From the NCBI GenBank assembly GCA_024282035.1, contig JAMWZR010000014.1:1-59843 (forward strand): 59,843 nucleotides of DNA, written 5' to 3'. Shown here one piece after another: positions 10,079 to 19,017 of this stretch. A program made the position numbers and the translations under genes. This stretch comes from Nitrosomonas sp. Lineage in GTDB: Bacteria; Pseudomonadota; Gammaproteobacteria; Burkholderiales; Nitrosomonadaceae. Position 1 is the stretch's first letter. Each line of letters begins with the position of its first letter. The notes under the pieces were generated by a model. It was not told the origin of the DNA. It saw nothing but the letters and a program-made list of their open reading frames with translations, and searched no databases.

Positions 10079-10954
10079 ATGTTAAAAGGTAGCTTGGTTG
10101 CTATCGTTACTCCAATGCTCGACGATGGCGGTTTAGACTTGGAACGCTTTCGTACTTTGCTGGATTTTCACATATCGCAAGGTAGCGACGGCGTTGTTGT
10201 TGTGGGGACAACTGGCGAATCTCCAACTGTCGATTTCGAAGAACATCATCTATTGATGCGAACGGCGGTGGATCATGTGGCCGGGAGAATACCGGTAATC
10301 GCAGGTACGGGCGCCAATTCTACCCGCGAGGCGATTGATTTATCCATTCACGCAAAAAATGCAGGTGTCGATGCCTGTCTTTCGGTTGCGCCCTATTACA
10401 ACAAGCCCACGCAAGAAGGGCTATACCAGCACTTCAAGGCGATTGCCGAAGCGGTGGATATTCCGCATATTCTGTATAACGTTCCTGGCAGAACCGTTGC
10501 CGATATTCACAACGATACAGCACTACGCCTGGCGCAAGTCCCTAATATTGTCGGGATCAAGGATGCCACTGGAAATATCGGCCGGGGTTCCGAATTGTTG
10601 CGTCTTGCTCCTGCTGATTTTGCCGTTTACAGTGGCGATGATGCCAGTTCTTTGGCGCTTTTGTTGCTTGGCGGGCATGGTGTGATTTCGGTTACTGCCA
10701 ATGTTGCACCCAAACTGATGCATGATCTGTGTGTGGCGGCATTTGCGGGCGATCTGGCCGCTGCTAGGGCAATCAATAACAAACTATTGCCACTACATAC
10801 CGATTTGTTTATCGAAGCCAATCCCATTCCAGTAAAATGGGCTGTGGCCGAAATGGGCCTGATCGGACCGGGCATCCGCTTGCCGCTTACTCCGTTATCC
10901 GGTAAGTTTCACCAGTTGGTCCGGGACGCAATGCAATCAGCACATTCATCATGA
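10079..10954 (+). CDS. dapA: 4-hydroxy-tetrahydrodipicolinate synthase
   Basis: Condenses pyruvate with aspartate semialdehyde, the first committed step to lysine and diaminopimelate for peptidoglycan. The 291-residue product has the Schiff-base lysine at K161 (GIKDATG) and the catalytic tyrosine Y133 in LYNVPGRT. The GTTGE phosphate/pyruvate-binding motif is near residues 43-47. Length equals the family norm (~292). It is followed after 19 bases by bamC, the conserved dapA-bamC pair of beta- and gammaproteobacteria. Confidence 0.97.
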   Translation: MLKGSLVAIVTPMLDDGGLDLERFRTLLDFHISQGSDGVVVVGTTGESPTVDFEEHHLLMRTAVDHVAGRIPVIAGTGANSTREAIDLSIHAKNAGVDACLSVAPYYNKPTQEGLYQHFKAIAEAVDIPHILYNVPGRTVADIHNDTALRLAQVPNIVGIKDATGNIGRGSELLRLAPADFAVYSGDDASSLALLLLGGHGVISVTANVAPKLMHDLCVAAFAGDLAAARAINNKLLPLHTDLFIEANPIPVKWAVAEMGLIGPGIRLPLTPLSGKFHQLVRDAMQSAHSS

Positions 10955-10973
10955 ATGAATTTGAAGGAGCAAG

Positions 10974-12137
10974 ATGTCAGCAATGAATTGGCGGAAAGTT
11001 ACGATACCTTCATTAATTCTGTTTTTCTCACTGGCAAATACGGGCTGTAAGTACATACCGCTGTTTCCGGAAACCAAAACCATCGATTACAAATCAGCGG
11101 GAAAACTGCCTCCGCTTGAAATTCCGCCCGATCTGGTCAAGCCTGCCATTGATGAGCGTTACGCCATACCTGATGACGGAAAAACTGGCAGTGCCACTTT
11201 CTCTGCTTACAATAGCGATCGCAGCGGACAGCAAAAGACTTCAACCGCAAACACCTTCATACCCACTTCCATCCAGAATGTTCACATTGAACGTGCCGGG
11301 ACGCAACGTTGGCTGGTCATACCCCAATCACCGGAAGTGGTCTGGCCTGTTGTCAAGGAATTCTGGCAAGAACTGGGATTTCTGATCAAAGTGGAAGTGC
11401 CTGAAGCCGGTATCATGGAAACTGACTGGGCGGAAAACCGTGCCAAGATTCCTCAGGATATTGTTCGTTCCCTGCTTTCCACTTTTCTGGATAGTCTGTA
11501 TTCGACTGCGGAGCGTGACAAGTTCCGCACCCGGCTGGAGCGCAACGAGGCTGGAAGTACAGAGGTCTATATCAGTCATCGCGGTATGTATGAGGTATTG
11601 GAAGGTGGAAGCCTGAATCGCACTATTTGGCAGCCTCGTCCGGCTGATCCCGATCTTGAAGCTGAAATGCTATCGCGTTTGATGTTGCGCTTTGGTGTCC
11701 AGGAAGAAAAAGCCAAATTGGAATTGACTTCCGGCAAGAGTGCACTGCAGGAGCGAGCTTATATCGAGGGGGGGGCAAGCGGCAGTGCTCTGGTGATAAA
11801 CGAGCCTTTCGATCGCTCATGGCGTCGTGTGGGTTTGGCACTGGACCGAATCGGGTTTACCGTGGAAGATCGGAATCGCGTTGAAGGAATTTATTTTGTG
11901 CGCTATCTGAACCCTGATAACGACAGCAAGAAAAAGGGCGACGATGAAGGTATTCTGTCTAGCGTCATGTTCTGGCGGAGTGAGGATAAAGCTGCCAAGG
12001 CAGCAAAATATCGTATTCTGGTGGCAGATAGCGGAACATCCACTAGTAAAGTGACGCTGCTCAATGACGACGGATCAGCAGTGAGTGCCTCCACGAACAG
12101 TCGTATCCTAAAGCTGTTACATGAACAGTTGAAATAA
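10974..12137 (+). CDS. bamC: Outer-membrane assembly lipoprotein BamC (NlpB)
   Basis: Accessory lipoprotein of the BAM beta-barrel assembly machine, anchored in the outer membrane. The 387-residue precursor has a lipoprotein signal ending in ANTGC (Cys ~25). It continues with the unstructured proline-rich segment that wraps BamD (PPLEIPPDL) and then two helix-grip domains (~100-215 and ~255-385). The start ATG at 10974 has AAGGAGC seven bases upstream. It is very probably co-transcribed with dapA, and the strong terminator at ~12.2 kb closes the unit. Confidence 0.92.
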   Translation: MSAMNWRKVTIPSLILFFSLANTGCKYIPLFPETKTIDYKSAGKLPPLEIPPDLVKPAIDERYAIPDDGKTGSATFSAYNSDRSGQQKTSTANTFIPTSIQNVHIERAGTQRWLVIPQSPEVVWPVVKEFWQELGFLIKVEVPEAGIMETDWAENRAKIPQDIVRSLLSTFLDSLYSTAERDKFRTRLERNEAGSTEVYISHRGMYEVLEGGSLNRTIWQPRPADPDLEAEMLSRLMLRFGVQEEKAKLELTSGKSALQERAYIEGGASGSALVINEPFDRSWRRVGLALDRIGFTVEDRNRVEGIYFVRYLNPDNDSKKKGDDEGILSSVMFWRSEDKAAKAAKYRILVADSGTSTSKVTLLNDDGSAVSASTNSRILKLLHEQLK

Positions 12138-12191
12138 CGGGTTAACAAGTTGTCAATTCATTCATCTGCCTTCATTCGCTTGAGCTGGTGC

Positions 12192-12223
12192 AAAAAAAAC
12201 CGCCTGATGAGGCGGTTTTTTTA
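12192..12223. terminator. Rho-independent terminator after bamC, probably bidirectional
   Basis: An A-run, then CCGCC-TGAT-GGCGG and a T-run form a symmetric hairpin flanked by A and T tracts. It can therefore stop transcription from dapA-bamC on the plus strand and from the small lipoprotein genes on the minus strand. Confidence 0.9.
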
Positions 12224-12249
12224 GAAGAAGAAAATCCAGTTATGACTGA

Positions 12250-12357
12250 TTAATGTCCTGGCTTGCTGCTTTCACCATAAGAACGTGGATCAGCATCTTC
12301 TTTCAAGCAATTGCCATTACCATTGAGTCCATGTGGACAGTCAAGGGTATATTTCAC
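12250..12357 (-). CDS. Third frame of the lipoprotein array, 35 residues, no signal peptide
   Basis: A GTG-started frame reading [15 protein letters not shown] and ending in ESSKPGH before a TAA. It begins within the GTGA overlap with the stop of the preceding copy (12354-12497). Its first five codons imitate the start of the two lipoprotein copies, but the rest is unrelated, with two cysteines and many Gly/Asn/Pro. It may be translated by coupling. It may instead be the original C-terminus of the ancestral gene, now out of frame: one extra base at the junction would fuse it to the ...GEAK end. I do not recognise a family. Confidence 0.45.
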   Translation of the reverse strand: MKYTLDCPHGLNGNGNCLKEDADPRSYGESSKPGH

Positions 12358-12497
12358 TTTGCTTCACCTTGTGCTTCACCTTTCATGAGTTTTTCATAAT
12401 TGGCTTTTTCTGTTTCAGGTAAAGCTTGGCTAGGTTTCCCGCCACAAGCAGATAATGATAAAGCGAGCAAGGTTGCTACCAGAAGAGTATATTTCAC
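12354..12497 (-). CDS. Small lipoprotein, tandem copy 2 (47 residues)
   Basis: Second copy of the small lipoprotein, starting at GTG (12495-12497), which overlaps the TGA of copy 1 as GTGA. This is an arrangement typical of translational coupling. It has the same signal and lipobox (SLSACGG) and the tail EAQGEAK, one GEAK tetrapeptide shorter than copy 1. The four base differences from copy 1 within the aligned coding part are all synonymous third-position changes, as expected if both copies are kept functional. Function unknown; location presumably the outer membrane. Confidence 0.6.
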   Translation of the reverse strand: MKYTLLVATLLALSLSACGGKPSQALPETEKANYEKLMKGEAQGEAK

Positions 12498-12649
12498 TTT
12501 GCTTCACCTTTTGCTTCACCTTGTGCTTCACCTTTCATGAGTTTTTCATAATTGGCTTTTTCTGTTTCAGGTAAAGCTTGACTAGGTTTTCCGCCACAAG
12601 CAGATAATGATAAAGCAAGTAAGGTTGCTACCAGAAGAGTATATTTCAT
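12357..12649 (-). repeat. Tandem duplication, unit 140-152 bp
   Basis: Two direct copies (12497-12649 and 12357-12497) differ by four substitutions, the start codon (ATG/GTG) and one 12-bp GEAK indel. Every junction carries TGAAATATAC, so recombination between this motif at the gene start and its near-copy at the start of the tail frame is a simple origin. Confidence 0.85.
12494..12649 (-). CDS. Small lipoprotein, tandem copy 1 (51 residues)
   Basis: Starts at the ATG 12647-12649, which has AAGGA upstream. A longer in-frame extension to 12733 exists but would bury the signal peptide, so I reject it. The product [20 protein letters not shown] is a compact lipoprotein signal with Cys18, followed by a charged mature part of ~34 residues ending in a [12 protein letters not shown] repeat. 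Small entericidin-like lipoproteins have a similar build, but I see no specific match. It is transcribed toward the bidirectional terminator at 12.2 kb, leftward away from the rfb genes. Confidence 0.7.
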   Translation of the reverse strand: MKYTLLVATLLALSLSACGGKPSQALPETEKANYEKLMKGEAQGEAKGEAK

Positions 12650-12770
12650 TATGTAATTTTCCTTATAAAAAAGTTCTTTAACATTTGATAGAGCAAAAGA
12701 GTATATAACGTTTTTAACCAATCGTTCAAGCAAGTTTTTTCTGTGCTTCTGTATTGAGCTATTCCTAAAG

Positions 12771-13676
12771 CTATGGTTTTTTGAAAATCTCGTGCAGTGT
12801 GCGGGTCACGCCTGATTGCCATGATGGCAGAGTCAAATCAAAGTTTTTTTCAATTTTGCTGGTATTTAAACGTGAATTGAGTGGACGCTGAGCAGGCAAT
12901 CTAAATTCCGCGCTGGCTATGGGCAGGATTTTGCATGTTGCGACTGCCTCGGAAGGGTGGATATGCTGTGCACAGGTGCGGATGAATTGCGCATATTCAT
13001 ACCAGGATGTGTATTGGCTTGCAGCCAGATGGTATATCCCGGAGTACTCTGGATGGTGCCTGTATAAACGTAATGCATGAGCGCTTACATCGGCAATGAG
13101 TTCTGCACCGGTTGGTGAACCGATCTGGTCGTTGACGATGGTGAGTTCATTTTTCTGCGGCATCAGCCGCAGTATCGTTTTGATGAAATTACTGCCATAA
13201 GTCGCATAAACCCAACTGGTTCGGAAGATGAAATGTGCGCATCCACTATCGATAATGGCTTTTTCACCTGCCAGTTTGGATTGTCCATATACATTCAGCG
13301 GACTGGGTTGGTCTGTTTCGACAAACGCCTGATTTCCAGCACCATCGAACACATAATCGGTTGAGTAATGAATGAGTAAGGCATCACCGTTCTTGGCCTC
13401 CTGCGCCATGACACCGGGAGCTTCAGCATTCAATCGATGTGCCAGTGCGGACTCGGCCGCAGTTTCGGCTTTGTCGACAGCGGTGTATGCTGCGGCGTTG
13501 ACAATGATGTCTGGAGCCAGATTGCGGATAGTTTGCCGGACGCCGGATAAGTCTGCCAGATTACCGCAGTGTTCGGTATCGCTCGAGCTTAATGCGATCA
13601 ATTCTCCCAACGGAGCCAGACTACGCTGTAATTCCCAGCCAACCTGCCCGTTTTTGCCGAAAAGCAGGATTTTCAT
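12771..13676 (-). CDS. rfbD: dTDP-4-dehydrorhamnose reductase
   Basis: NADPH-dependent last step of dTDP-L-rhamnose synthesis for LPS or exopolysaccharide. The product of 301 residues starts [15 protein letters not shown], with the Rossmann GxxGxxG at 7-13 and the short-chain dehydrogenase YGQSK motif at ~128. I chose the ATG at 13674-13676 because it overlaps the rfbB stop codon as ATGA. The 30 further upstream residues of the open frame lie within rfbB and do not look like protein. rfbA and rfbC are not next to it, so the pathway must be completed elsewhere. Confidence 0.95.
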   Translation of the reverse strand: MKILLFGKNGQVGWELQRSLAPLGELIALSSSDTEHCGNLADLSGVRQTIRNLAPDIIVNAAAYTAVDKAETAAESALAHRLNAEAPGVMAQEAKNGDALLIHYSTDYVFDGAGNQAFVETDQPSPLNVYGQSKLAGEKAIIDSGCAHFIFRTSWVYATYGSNFIKTILRLMPQKNELTIVNDQIGSPTGAELIADVSAHALRLYRHHPEYSGIYHLAASQYTSWYEYAQFIRTCAQHIHPSEAVATCKILPIASAEFRLPAQRPLNSRLNTSKIEKNFDLTLPSWQSGVTRTLHEIFKKP

Positions 13677-14731
13677 GGTCGGCGACCTGCATAATTGCGT
13701 TCGATCCATTCCCGATAGGTACCGGTTTGTACTTCGGTTACCCACGTCTGATGATTCAAATACCACTGAATGGTTTTTTTGATGCCAGTGGCAAACGTTT
13801 CTACGGGACGCCAGCCCAGTTCGTGCTCCATGCGGGTAGCGTCGATGGCATAGCGGCGATCATGGCCGGGTCGATCCTTGACGAAGGTGATCAGTCGCTG
13901 GTAATCCGCTCCTGGATAGAGTTCTTCCAACAAGGTGCAGATGGTTTGCACGATTTCCAGATTGGTTTTTTCGTTCCAGCCACCAATGTTATAGGTTTCA
14001 CCGGGGATTCCGGCATCCAGCACGCGGCGTATGGCACGGCAGTGATCGGTTACATATAACCAGTCCCTGATTTGCTGACCGTCACCGTAGACTGGCAGGG
14101 GCTTCTGGGCCAGGGCGTTGACGACCATCAGCGGAATCAGCTTTTCCGGAAACTGGTATGGGCCGTAATTGTTGGAGCAATTGGTTGTCAGGACAGGCAG
14201 ACCATACGTATGGTGGTAGGCGCGTACCAGATGATCGCTCGCTGCCTTACTGGCTGAATAAGGGCTATTCGGTTCGTAGCGATGCAATTCGGTGAATGCA
14301 GGGGCTTGCGGCAGGAGCGAACCATATACCTCATCAGTTGAGACATGAAGAAAGCGAAATACTTGTTGTGACGATGCGCTTGAATCTTGCCAATAACACC
14401 GCACGGTTTCCAGTAAATGAAAGGTGCCGACGATATTGGTTTGAATGAAATCCGCCGGGCCATGTATGGAACGATCGACATGACTTTCGGCTGCCAGATG
14501 AATCACGGCACGGGGTTGGTAACGATATAGTAGCTGCGACACCAACGTGGCATCCGCAATGTCGCCTTCCACAAAAATATGTTTGGGATTATCGACTAAC
14601 GAAGACAAGTTGTGCATGTTACCGGCATAAGTGAGCTTGTCCAGATTAATGACTGCTTCGTCCGATTGCGATAACCAGTCCAGTACAAAGTTACTTCCGA
14701 TAAATCCAGCGCCGCCAGTGACTAGAATCAT
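13673..14731 (-). CDS. rfbB: dTDP-glucose 4,6-dehydratase
   Basis: Extended short-chain dehydrogenase that converts dTDP-glucose to dTDP-4-keto-6-deoxyglucose. The 352-residue product shows the NAD-binding [10 protein letters not shown] at 6-15, the STDEVYG motif near 135 and YSASK near 165, all intact. Length matches RfbB/RmlB. The stop overlaps the rfbD start (ATGA), so the two are translationally coupled. Confidence 0.97.
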   Translation of the reverse strand: MILVTGGAGFIGSNFVLDWLSQSDEAVINLDKLTYAGNMHNLSSLVDNPKHIFVEGDIADATLVSQLLYRYQPRAVIHLAAESHVDRSIHGPADFIQTNIVGTFHLLETVRCYWQDSSASSQQVFRFLHVSTDEVYGSLLPQAPAFTELHRYEPNSPYSASKAASDHLVRAYHHTYGLPVLTTNCSNNYGPYQFPEKLIPLMVVNALAQKPLPVYGDGQQIRDWLYVTDHCRAIRRVLDAGIPGETYNIGGWNEKTNLEIVQTICTLLEELYPGADYQRLITFVKDRPGHDRRYAIDATRMEHELGWRPVETFATGIKKTIQWYLNHQTWVTEVQTGTYREWIERNYAGRRP

Positions 14732-14797
14732 GCTTGGTTCCTAAAAAAATATGAAAAATCACATCAGGATAATTTAACGCTTGCCTGAAGCTCTGCC

Positions 14798-16159
14798 TCA
14801 TGGTTTGTTCGGTATCCATATGGGCAAAATCCCGGGTTGGTCGGATTTTACTTGAAAATCACAGTCGATACCGATTCCAGGAACCCAGATCAGTTGCTCG
14901 CCACAGAATAACAAAGGCAGAGTGTCGCGATTCCAGGAGGGAATAGCAGCTTCCTGCATCAAGTTTTTCAGGCTTCTGCGTGGTCGATTGCACGTGGGCC
15001 TGAACCGTTCTCCGCCCTGTCGAAAACGTACGGTAACGGAATCAGCTGACAATTTCACGGAGCACAGTCCTGTTCCAGTGGTTTTTTCAAAGCGGATGGC
15101 GCCATTTGCTGGTGGTAAAAACAGTTCGGTTTCGCTATGCCAGGGGTATGTCGCGTCGGCCTGGTCTGGTGTTGTCCGGTCGATCAGAATGTGCATTAGT
15201 CCCTTGAAACAACGAATTTCGGTATTGCCGAATCGGACCTGCAAGTGGTTATCGGCTTGCACTGAGAATAATTGTTTCAATAAGTCTTCCAGTTTGACGC
15301 TGCTGGGCAGAGCTGCGCCTTGTTTGAGCAGCATGTGACGTAAAAGGTTTTTGGCTCTGGGGATACTCAATGACCTTAATTGATTGATGATCAGTTTGTC
15401 CGATTGCAGACAGCGAGCGCTATCCATGAGAGCCAGTTCGTCTAAAAGTAGTAGCGACTCGGATAAATGTTCACTGGTACGCTGCAATGTTGTTGAATAA
15501 TTCGGATAGCGCTGGGATAGCTTTGGAAAGATTTCGTGTCGTAGAAAATTCCGGTTGTAAGCGATGCTGTCATTGCTTTCATCGACAATCCAGTTCAAAT
15601 GATTGTGCCGGGCGTATGTCTCAATATTGTGCCGGGAAGCGTGCAACAGTGGGCGCAGGATTTGTGGTGCAAGCTGCCGTGATTGCTTGCGAATGACCGG
15701 CATGCTGCTCAAACCCCGGACACCCGCACCTCTGAGTAATTGCAACATCAGCGTTTCCGCCTGATCGTCTCGATGTTGAGCAAGCACCACGAAATCAGCG
15801 TAAAGGCGACTGAATACCTGGTAGCGCTGTTCCCGGGCAACGGCTTCCAGGCTTTGGCCCCTTTCCTTGCCAATTTGCAGGTAGGCTACGTAAATCGGCA
15901 CATCAAGGGTATGACACAGATTGCAGCAAAACTGGCTCCACAGCCCGGCATTGCGGCTGATGCCATGGTGCACATGGACCGCTGACAATGAAAATGGCAT
16001 GGTGTGGGATAGCTGGACCAATATATGCAAAAGCACGACGGAGTCGACGCCGCCACTCAATGCGACGGTTAGATGCTGCCCAGGCTGGATATGGGTTTGC
16101 AGTACCTGCTGTGCAACGTTGAACGGATTATTCGGCTTTGACTTCCTTGAATGACCCAT
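14798..16159 (-). CDS. tilS: tRNA(Ile)-lysidine synthase
   Basis: Modifies C34 of the CAU-anticodon tRNA-Ile to lysidine so that it reads AUA; essential. The 453-residue protein has the N-type PP-loop SGGVDS at ~35-40, [11 protein letters not shown] near 65, and [15 protein letters not shown]-like core around 130, here as [11 protein letters not shown]. It also has the C-terminal TilS domains with [11 protein letters not shown]. The ATG at 16159 overlaps the end of accA by 32 bases. No convincing start lies between it and the PP-loop, so I keep the overlap. The accA-tilS pairing is common in proteobacteria. Confidence 0.95.
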   Translation of the reverse strand: MGHSRKSKPNNPFNVAQQVLQTHIQPGQHLTVALSGGVDSVVLLHILVQLSHTMPFSLSAVHVHHGISRNAGLWSQFCCNLCHTLDVPIYVAYLQIGKERGQSLEAVAREQRYQVFSRLYADFVVLAQHRDDQAETLMLQLLRGAGVRGLSSMPVIRKQSRQLAPQILRPLLHASRHNIETYARHNHLNWIVDESNDSIAYNRNFLRHEIFPKLSQRYPNYSTTLQRTSEHLSESLLLLDELALMDSARCLQSDKLIINQLRSLSIPRAKNLLRHMLLKQGAALPSSVKLEDLLKQLFSVQADNHLQVRFGNTEIRCFKGLMHILIDRTTPDQADATYPWHSETELFLPPANGAIRFEKTTGTGLCSVKLSADSVTVRFRQGGERFRPTCNRPRRSLKNLMQEAAIPSWNRDTLPLLFCGEQLIWVPGIGIDCDFQVKSDQPGILPIWIPNKP

Positions 16160-17096
16160 GAGCCATCAGTCGCTGTAAGCGTTTTTCCAAAAGTATTTCG
16201 ATCGAGTGTTCCTGCAGTTTGCGCAAGGATTGCTGTAGCGTGGATTTAACGGACTGCATGGTGGCAGGATAATCCCGATGGGCTCCACCAATGGGTTCTG
16301 CAATGATGCTATCAATCAGATTCACCGATTTTAAGCGCTCTGCGGTGATTCCCATGATTTCGGCTGCTTCGGGTGCCTTATCGGCGCTTTTCCACAGTAT
16401 GGACGCACAGCCCTCCGGGGATATCACCGAATAGGTGGCATACTGCAGCATATGGATGACGTCACCGACGGCTATCGCCAGCGCACCGCCTGATCCACCT
16501 TCGCCAATGATGATGCAAATGATCGGTACGCGCAGTTCCGCCAGAATATACAGGTTCTTGCCAATGGCTTCGGATTGTCCCCGCTCCTCGGCATCGATAC
16601 CGGGGTAAGCGCCAGGCGTGTCGATGAATGTGATCAGTGGAATGGAAAATTTCTCTGCCAGTTTCATCAGCCGCATGGCTTTGCGATAACCTTCCGGTTT
16701 AGGCATACCGAAATTGCGATAAATTTTTTCTCGCGTATCGCGCCCTTTCTGATGTCCGATGACCATGACAGTCTGACCATTGAATCGTGCCAAGCCACCT
16801 ACAATCGCATGATCGTCGGCAAAATTCCGGTCGCCATGCAGTTCTTCAAAATCGGTGAACAAGTGCTCGATATAATCCAGTGTGTAAGGGCGTTGCGGAT
16901 GCCGTGCTACTTGTGAAATCTGCCACGGTGTGAGTTTGGCGTAGACATTCTTGGTCAATGACTGACTCTTGGCTTGCAAACGAGCGATTTCTGATGAAAT
17001 GTCCAGAGCGGAATCATCCTGCGCATAACGCAGCTCTTCTATTTTGGATTCAAATTCTGCAATGTTTTGCTCAAATTCCAGAAACGTTATTTTCAT
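16128..17096 (-). CDS. accA: Acetyl-CoA carboxylase carboxyltransferase subunit alpha
   Basis: Forms the carboxyltransferase with AccD and makes malonyl-CoA for fatty-acid synthesis. The 322-residue length is standard. Recognisable features are the N-terminal coiled segment, [12 protein letters not shown] near 71, [11 protein letters not shown] near 120, the [17 protein letters not shown] segment near 160 and the [10 protein letters not shown] oxyanion/CoA region near 200. It is co-directional with, and overlaps, tilS downstream. Confidence 0.97.
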   Translation of the reverse strand: MKITFLEFEQNIAEFESKIEELRYAQDDSALDISSEIARLQAKSQSLTKNVYAKLTPWQISQVARHPQRPYTLDYIEHLFTDFEELHGDRNFADDHAIVGGLARFNGQTVMVIGHQKGRDTREKIYRNFGMPKPEGYRKAMRLMKLAEKFSIPLITFIDTPGAYPGIDAEERGQSEAIGKNLYILAELRVPIICIIIGEGGSGGALAIAVGDVIHMLQYATYSVISPEGCASILWKSADKAPEAAEIMGITAERLKSVNLIDSIIAEPIGGAHRDYPATMQSVKSTLQQSLRKLQEHSIEILLEKRLQRLMAHGSFKEVKAE

Positions 17097-17253
17097 GAGA
17101 ACCAGGAATTATTCTTAAAATAGCGATGATACAGGATTTGCCGGCAAATCGGCATGACCCGATCTATTTCTACTTAGTCATGACGCCAGGCAATATGACC
17201 CGGTTACAGGCTTGGTGCGGTAGGAAGATCAGTAAAATTACAAGGAAAATTCG

Positions 17254-17775
17254 ATGAATCGGCGTATTTTTTTACAGAGTGTGGCAGTGATTCTGGGTGT
17301 GCCAGGGGGATTCGTACCGATATCTGCACTGCTGGCGGCCGGAGAGGGGGCATTGAACGTGGAGCCATTGCACAAGTCGCATCAGCAATGGAAAGCACTC
17401 TTGTCTGCTGCTGCTTTCGAAATCCTATTCGAGGAACAGACGGAAGAACCTGGAAGCAGTGAGTTGAATCAGGAGCAACGGCAGGGCACTTACATTTGTG
17501 CGGCGTGCTATCTGCCATTATTCGAGAGTCAGTACAAGTATGAGAGTGGTACCGGATGGCCCAGTTTTACCCAGCCGATTGCTGGACATGTGGCTACCAG
17601 ACCCGACTATTCGTTGCTGTTCCGGCGAACCGAGTATCACTGCGCGCGATGCGGCGGTCATCAGGGTCATGTTTTTGGAGATGGACCGCTACCGCGCAAG
17701 GAACGCTGGTGCAACAACGGGCTGGCGCTGCAGTTCGTGGCACATCCGGATGCATTGCCCCAGCTCAGATCGTGA
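17254..17775 (+). CDS. msrB: MsrB-type methionine-(R)-sulfoxide reductase with Tat-like leader
   Basis: Reduces methionine-R-sulfoxide in oxidised proteins. The 173-residue protein has an N-terminal NRRIFLQS followed by a hydrophobic stretch to ~30, close to the twin-arginine SRRxFLK pattern, so export to the periplasm is likely. The MsrB domain starts near 45. It has two zinc CxxC pairs (CAAC ~87 and CARC ~133), GTGWPSF near 103, GGHQGHVFGDGP near 136 and the catalytic Cys in RWCNNGLALQF near 154. The usual NS after that Cys is NN here. The ATG at 17254 has AAGGAAA upstream. It is divergent from accA and convergent with the CBS gene. Confidence 0.88.
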   Translation: MNRRIFLQSVAVILGVPGGFVPISALLAAGEGALNVEPLHKSHQQWKALLSAAAFEILFEEQTEEPGSSELNQEQRQGTYICAACYLPLFESQYKYESGTGWPSFTQPIAGHVATRPDYSLLFRRTEYHCARCGGHQGHVFGDGPLPRKERWCNNGLALQFVAHPDALPQLRS

Positions 17776-17791
17776 TCGAACTAATCTACGT

Positions 17792-18208
17792 TCAGCCAGT
17801 CTGCATTTTCTGGTTCAAGGCGTGAATGATGTCCCGGGTCGTAATGATACCGATCGGTTTTTGTGCGTGATCCACGACAGGCACGCAGGAGACGGGATGT
17901 GTGTCGAAAATGTCGATTGCCTGCTTCAGTGGTACTGCGGGCGTCAGTGTGATTGGATGTCGGCTTACAATCTGGTGGACGCGCTTGTTGAGCGTGGCTA
18001 CATCCTTGCCGGTTTCGGAGAGGGTGCCGATATGTGGACTCAATGCCCTGAACAAATCACGGTCCGACACGACACCGAATACCTTGTTGTTTTCGATCAC
18101 CACCAGATGATGAATAAGCATGTGATCGAATATTTCTTTGACCACCGATAATCGATCATCCAGTTCGACCGTGACCAGTTTTGTGCTCATCAAATCGCCG
18201 ACCAGCAT
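17792..18208 (-). CDS. Tandem CBS-domain protein
   Basis: A 138-residue protein consisting of one Bateman module: two CBS motifs, at ~7-62 (LVGDLMSTKLVTVELDD, GVVSDRDLF) and ~76-133 (RHPITLTPAVPLKQA, GIITTRDIIHAL). Such modules bind adenosine nucleotides or similar ligands and usually regulate a partner. No fused effector domain is present. It is the last gene of the long leftward block, 89 bases after the DUF2959 gene, and is convergent with msrB. The partner is unknown. Confidence 0.85.
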   Translation of the reverse strand: MLVGDLMSTKLVTVELDDRLSVVKEIFDHMLIHHLVVIENNKVFGVVSDRDLFRALSPHIGTLSETGKDVATLNKRVHQIVSRHPITLTPAVPLKQAIDIFDTHPVSCVPVVDHAQKPIGIITTRDIIHALNQKMQTG

Positions 18209-18297
18209 TTTTCCATCCCACCATTGATTACCAACCTGGCTGACAGTATAGAAAATTCCTGAACCGGCAATGCTGCAATAAAACCAGCAAAGAGGTT

Positions 18298-18945
18298 TTA
18301 TTTGTTCTCCATCGTACTAATGAAGGCATTGGCTTCATTGATGGATTTTTCCATGGAAGCCACCAGGGCGGACACATCGGACTGGATGTTGCCCAGTTCG
18401 CCCTTCAGCGAGGCAATGGCCCGTGCGTTGAGGTTGTGCTTGAGGTACATGACCTGATCGTGGAATACGGTCAGAACCGGCTGAATCTTGGCTTCCGCCT
18501 GCTTCATCGAGGTGATCAGTTGGCGGTAATGCACTTGCGTGGCATCCAGCTTTTTCTGACTGTTCTGTTTCATCGTCGGATTGCTGTATTGCGTGATTTC
18601 CTGTTTCCATTCGTTAAATAGCGCTTCGGATACGCTCTCGATGTCGGCGATACGGCTTTTGACTTCCTCTGCCTTGCTCAGACTGGCTTCATAGCTGTCG
18701 TTCAGGCGCTTGTAAGTGGCTTCCAGATCACCACCGTCAAAACGTGTGGCAGCGGTAAACTGCTCCAGTGCCGATTTGAACTGTTCTTTGGTTTCCTGTT
18801 GCGTATCGCGTGCTTTTTCCACGCGGTAGACCATTACATCCCGCTTGGGAATACCCACCTTTTCCAGCCCCTCGAGATACATCGTGGAACAGGCGCCGAG
18901 CAGCAGGATCAATGAAAGCATGATGAAACGATAGGCAGTATTCAT
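18298..18945 (-). CDS. DUF2959-family lipoprotein
   Basis: A 215-residue precursor with a lipoprotein signal whose lipobox is LLGAC (Cys19). The mature part is almost wholly helical and coiled-coil, beginning MYLEGLEKVGIPKRDVM, the DUF2959 hallmark. Function unknown; envelope-located. A Shine-Dalgarno GGGAGA precedes the ATG. It follows the Tam41-like gene by 72 bases in the same direction, so it may belong to the lipid cluster, though DUF2959 genes also occur alone. Confidence 0.82.
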   Translation of the reverse strand: MNTAYRFIMLSLILLLGACSTMYLEGLEKVGIPKRDVMVYRVEKARDTQQETKEQFKSALEQFTAATRFDGGDLEATYKRLNDSYEASLSKAEEVKSRIADIESVSEALFNEWKQEITQYSNPTMKQNSQKKLDATQVHYRQLITSMKQAEAKIQPVLTVFHDQVMYLKHNLNARAIASLKGELGNIQSDVSALVASMEKSINEANAFISTMENK

Positions 18946-19017
18946 GGTTGTCTCCCGTTGAAAAAACTTTTCTGAAATTTAAGAATGTTGGAATGGCTGA
19001 AGTCAGTTGATGCTGGA

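Noticed and set aside
12650-12733. N-terminal extension of lipoprotein copy 1
   Set aside because: It would place 28 residues before a perfect lipoprotein signal; the internal ATG has its own ribosome site.
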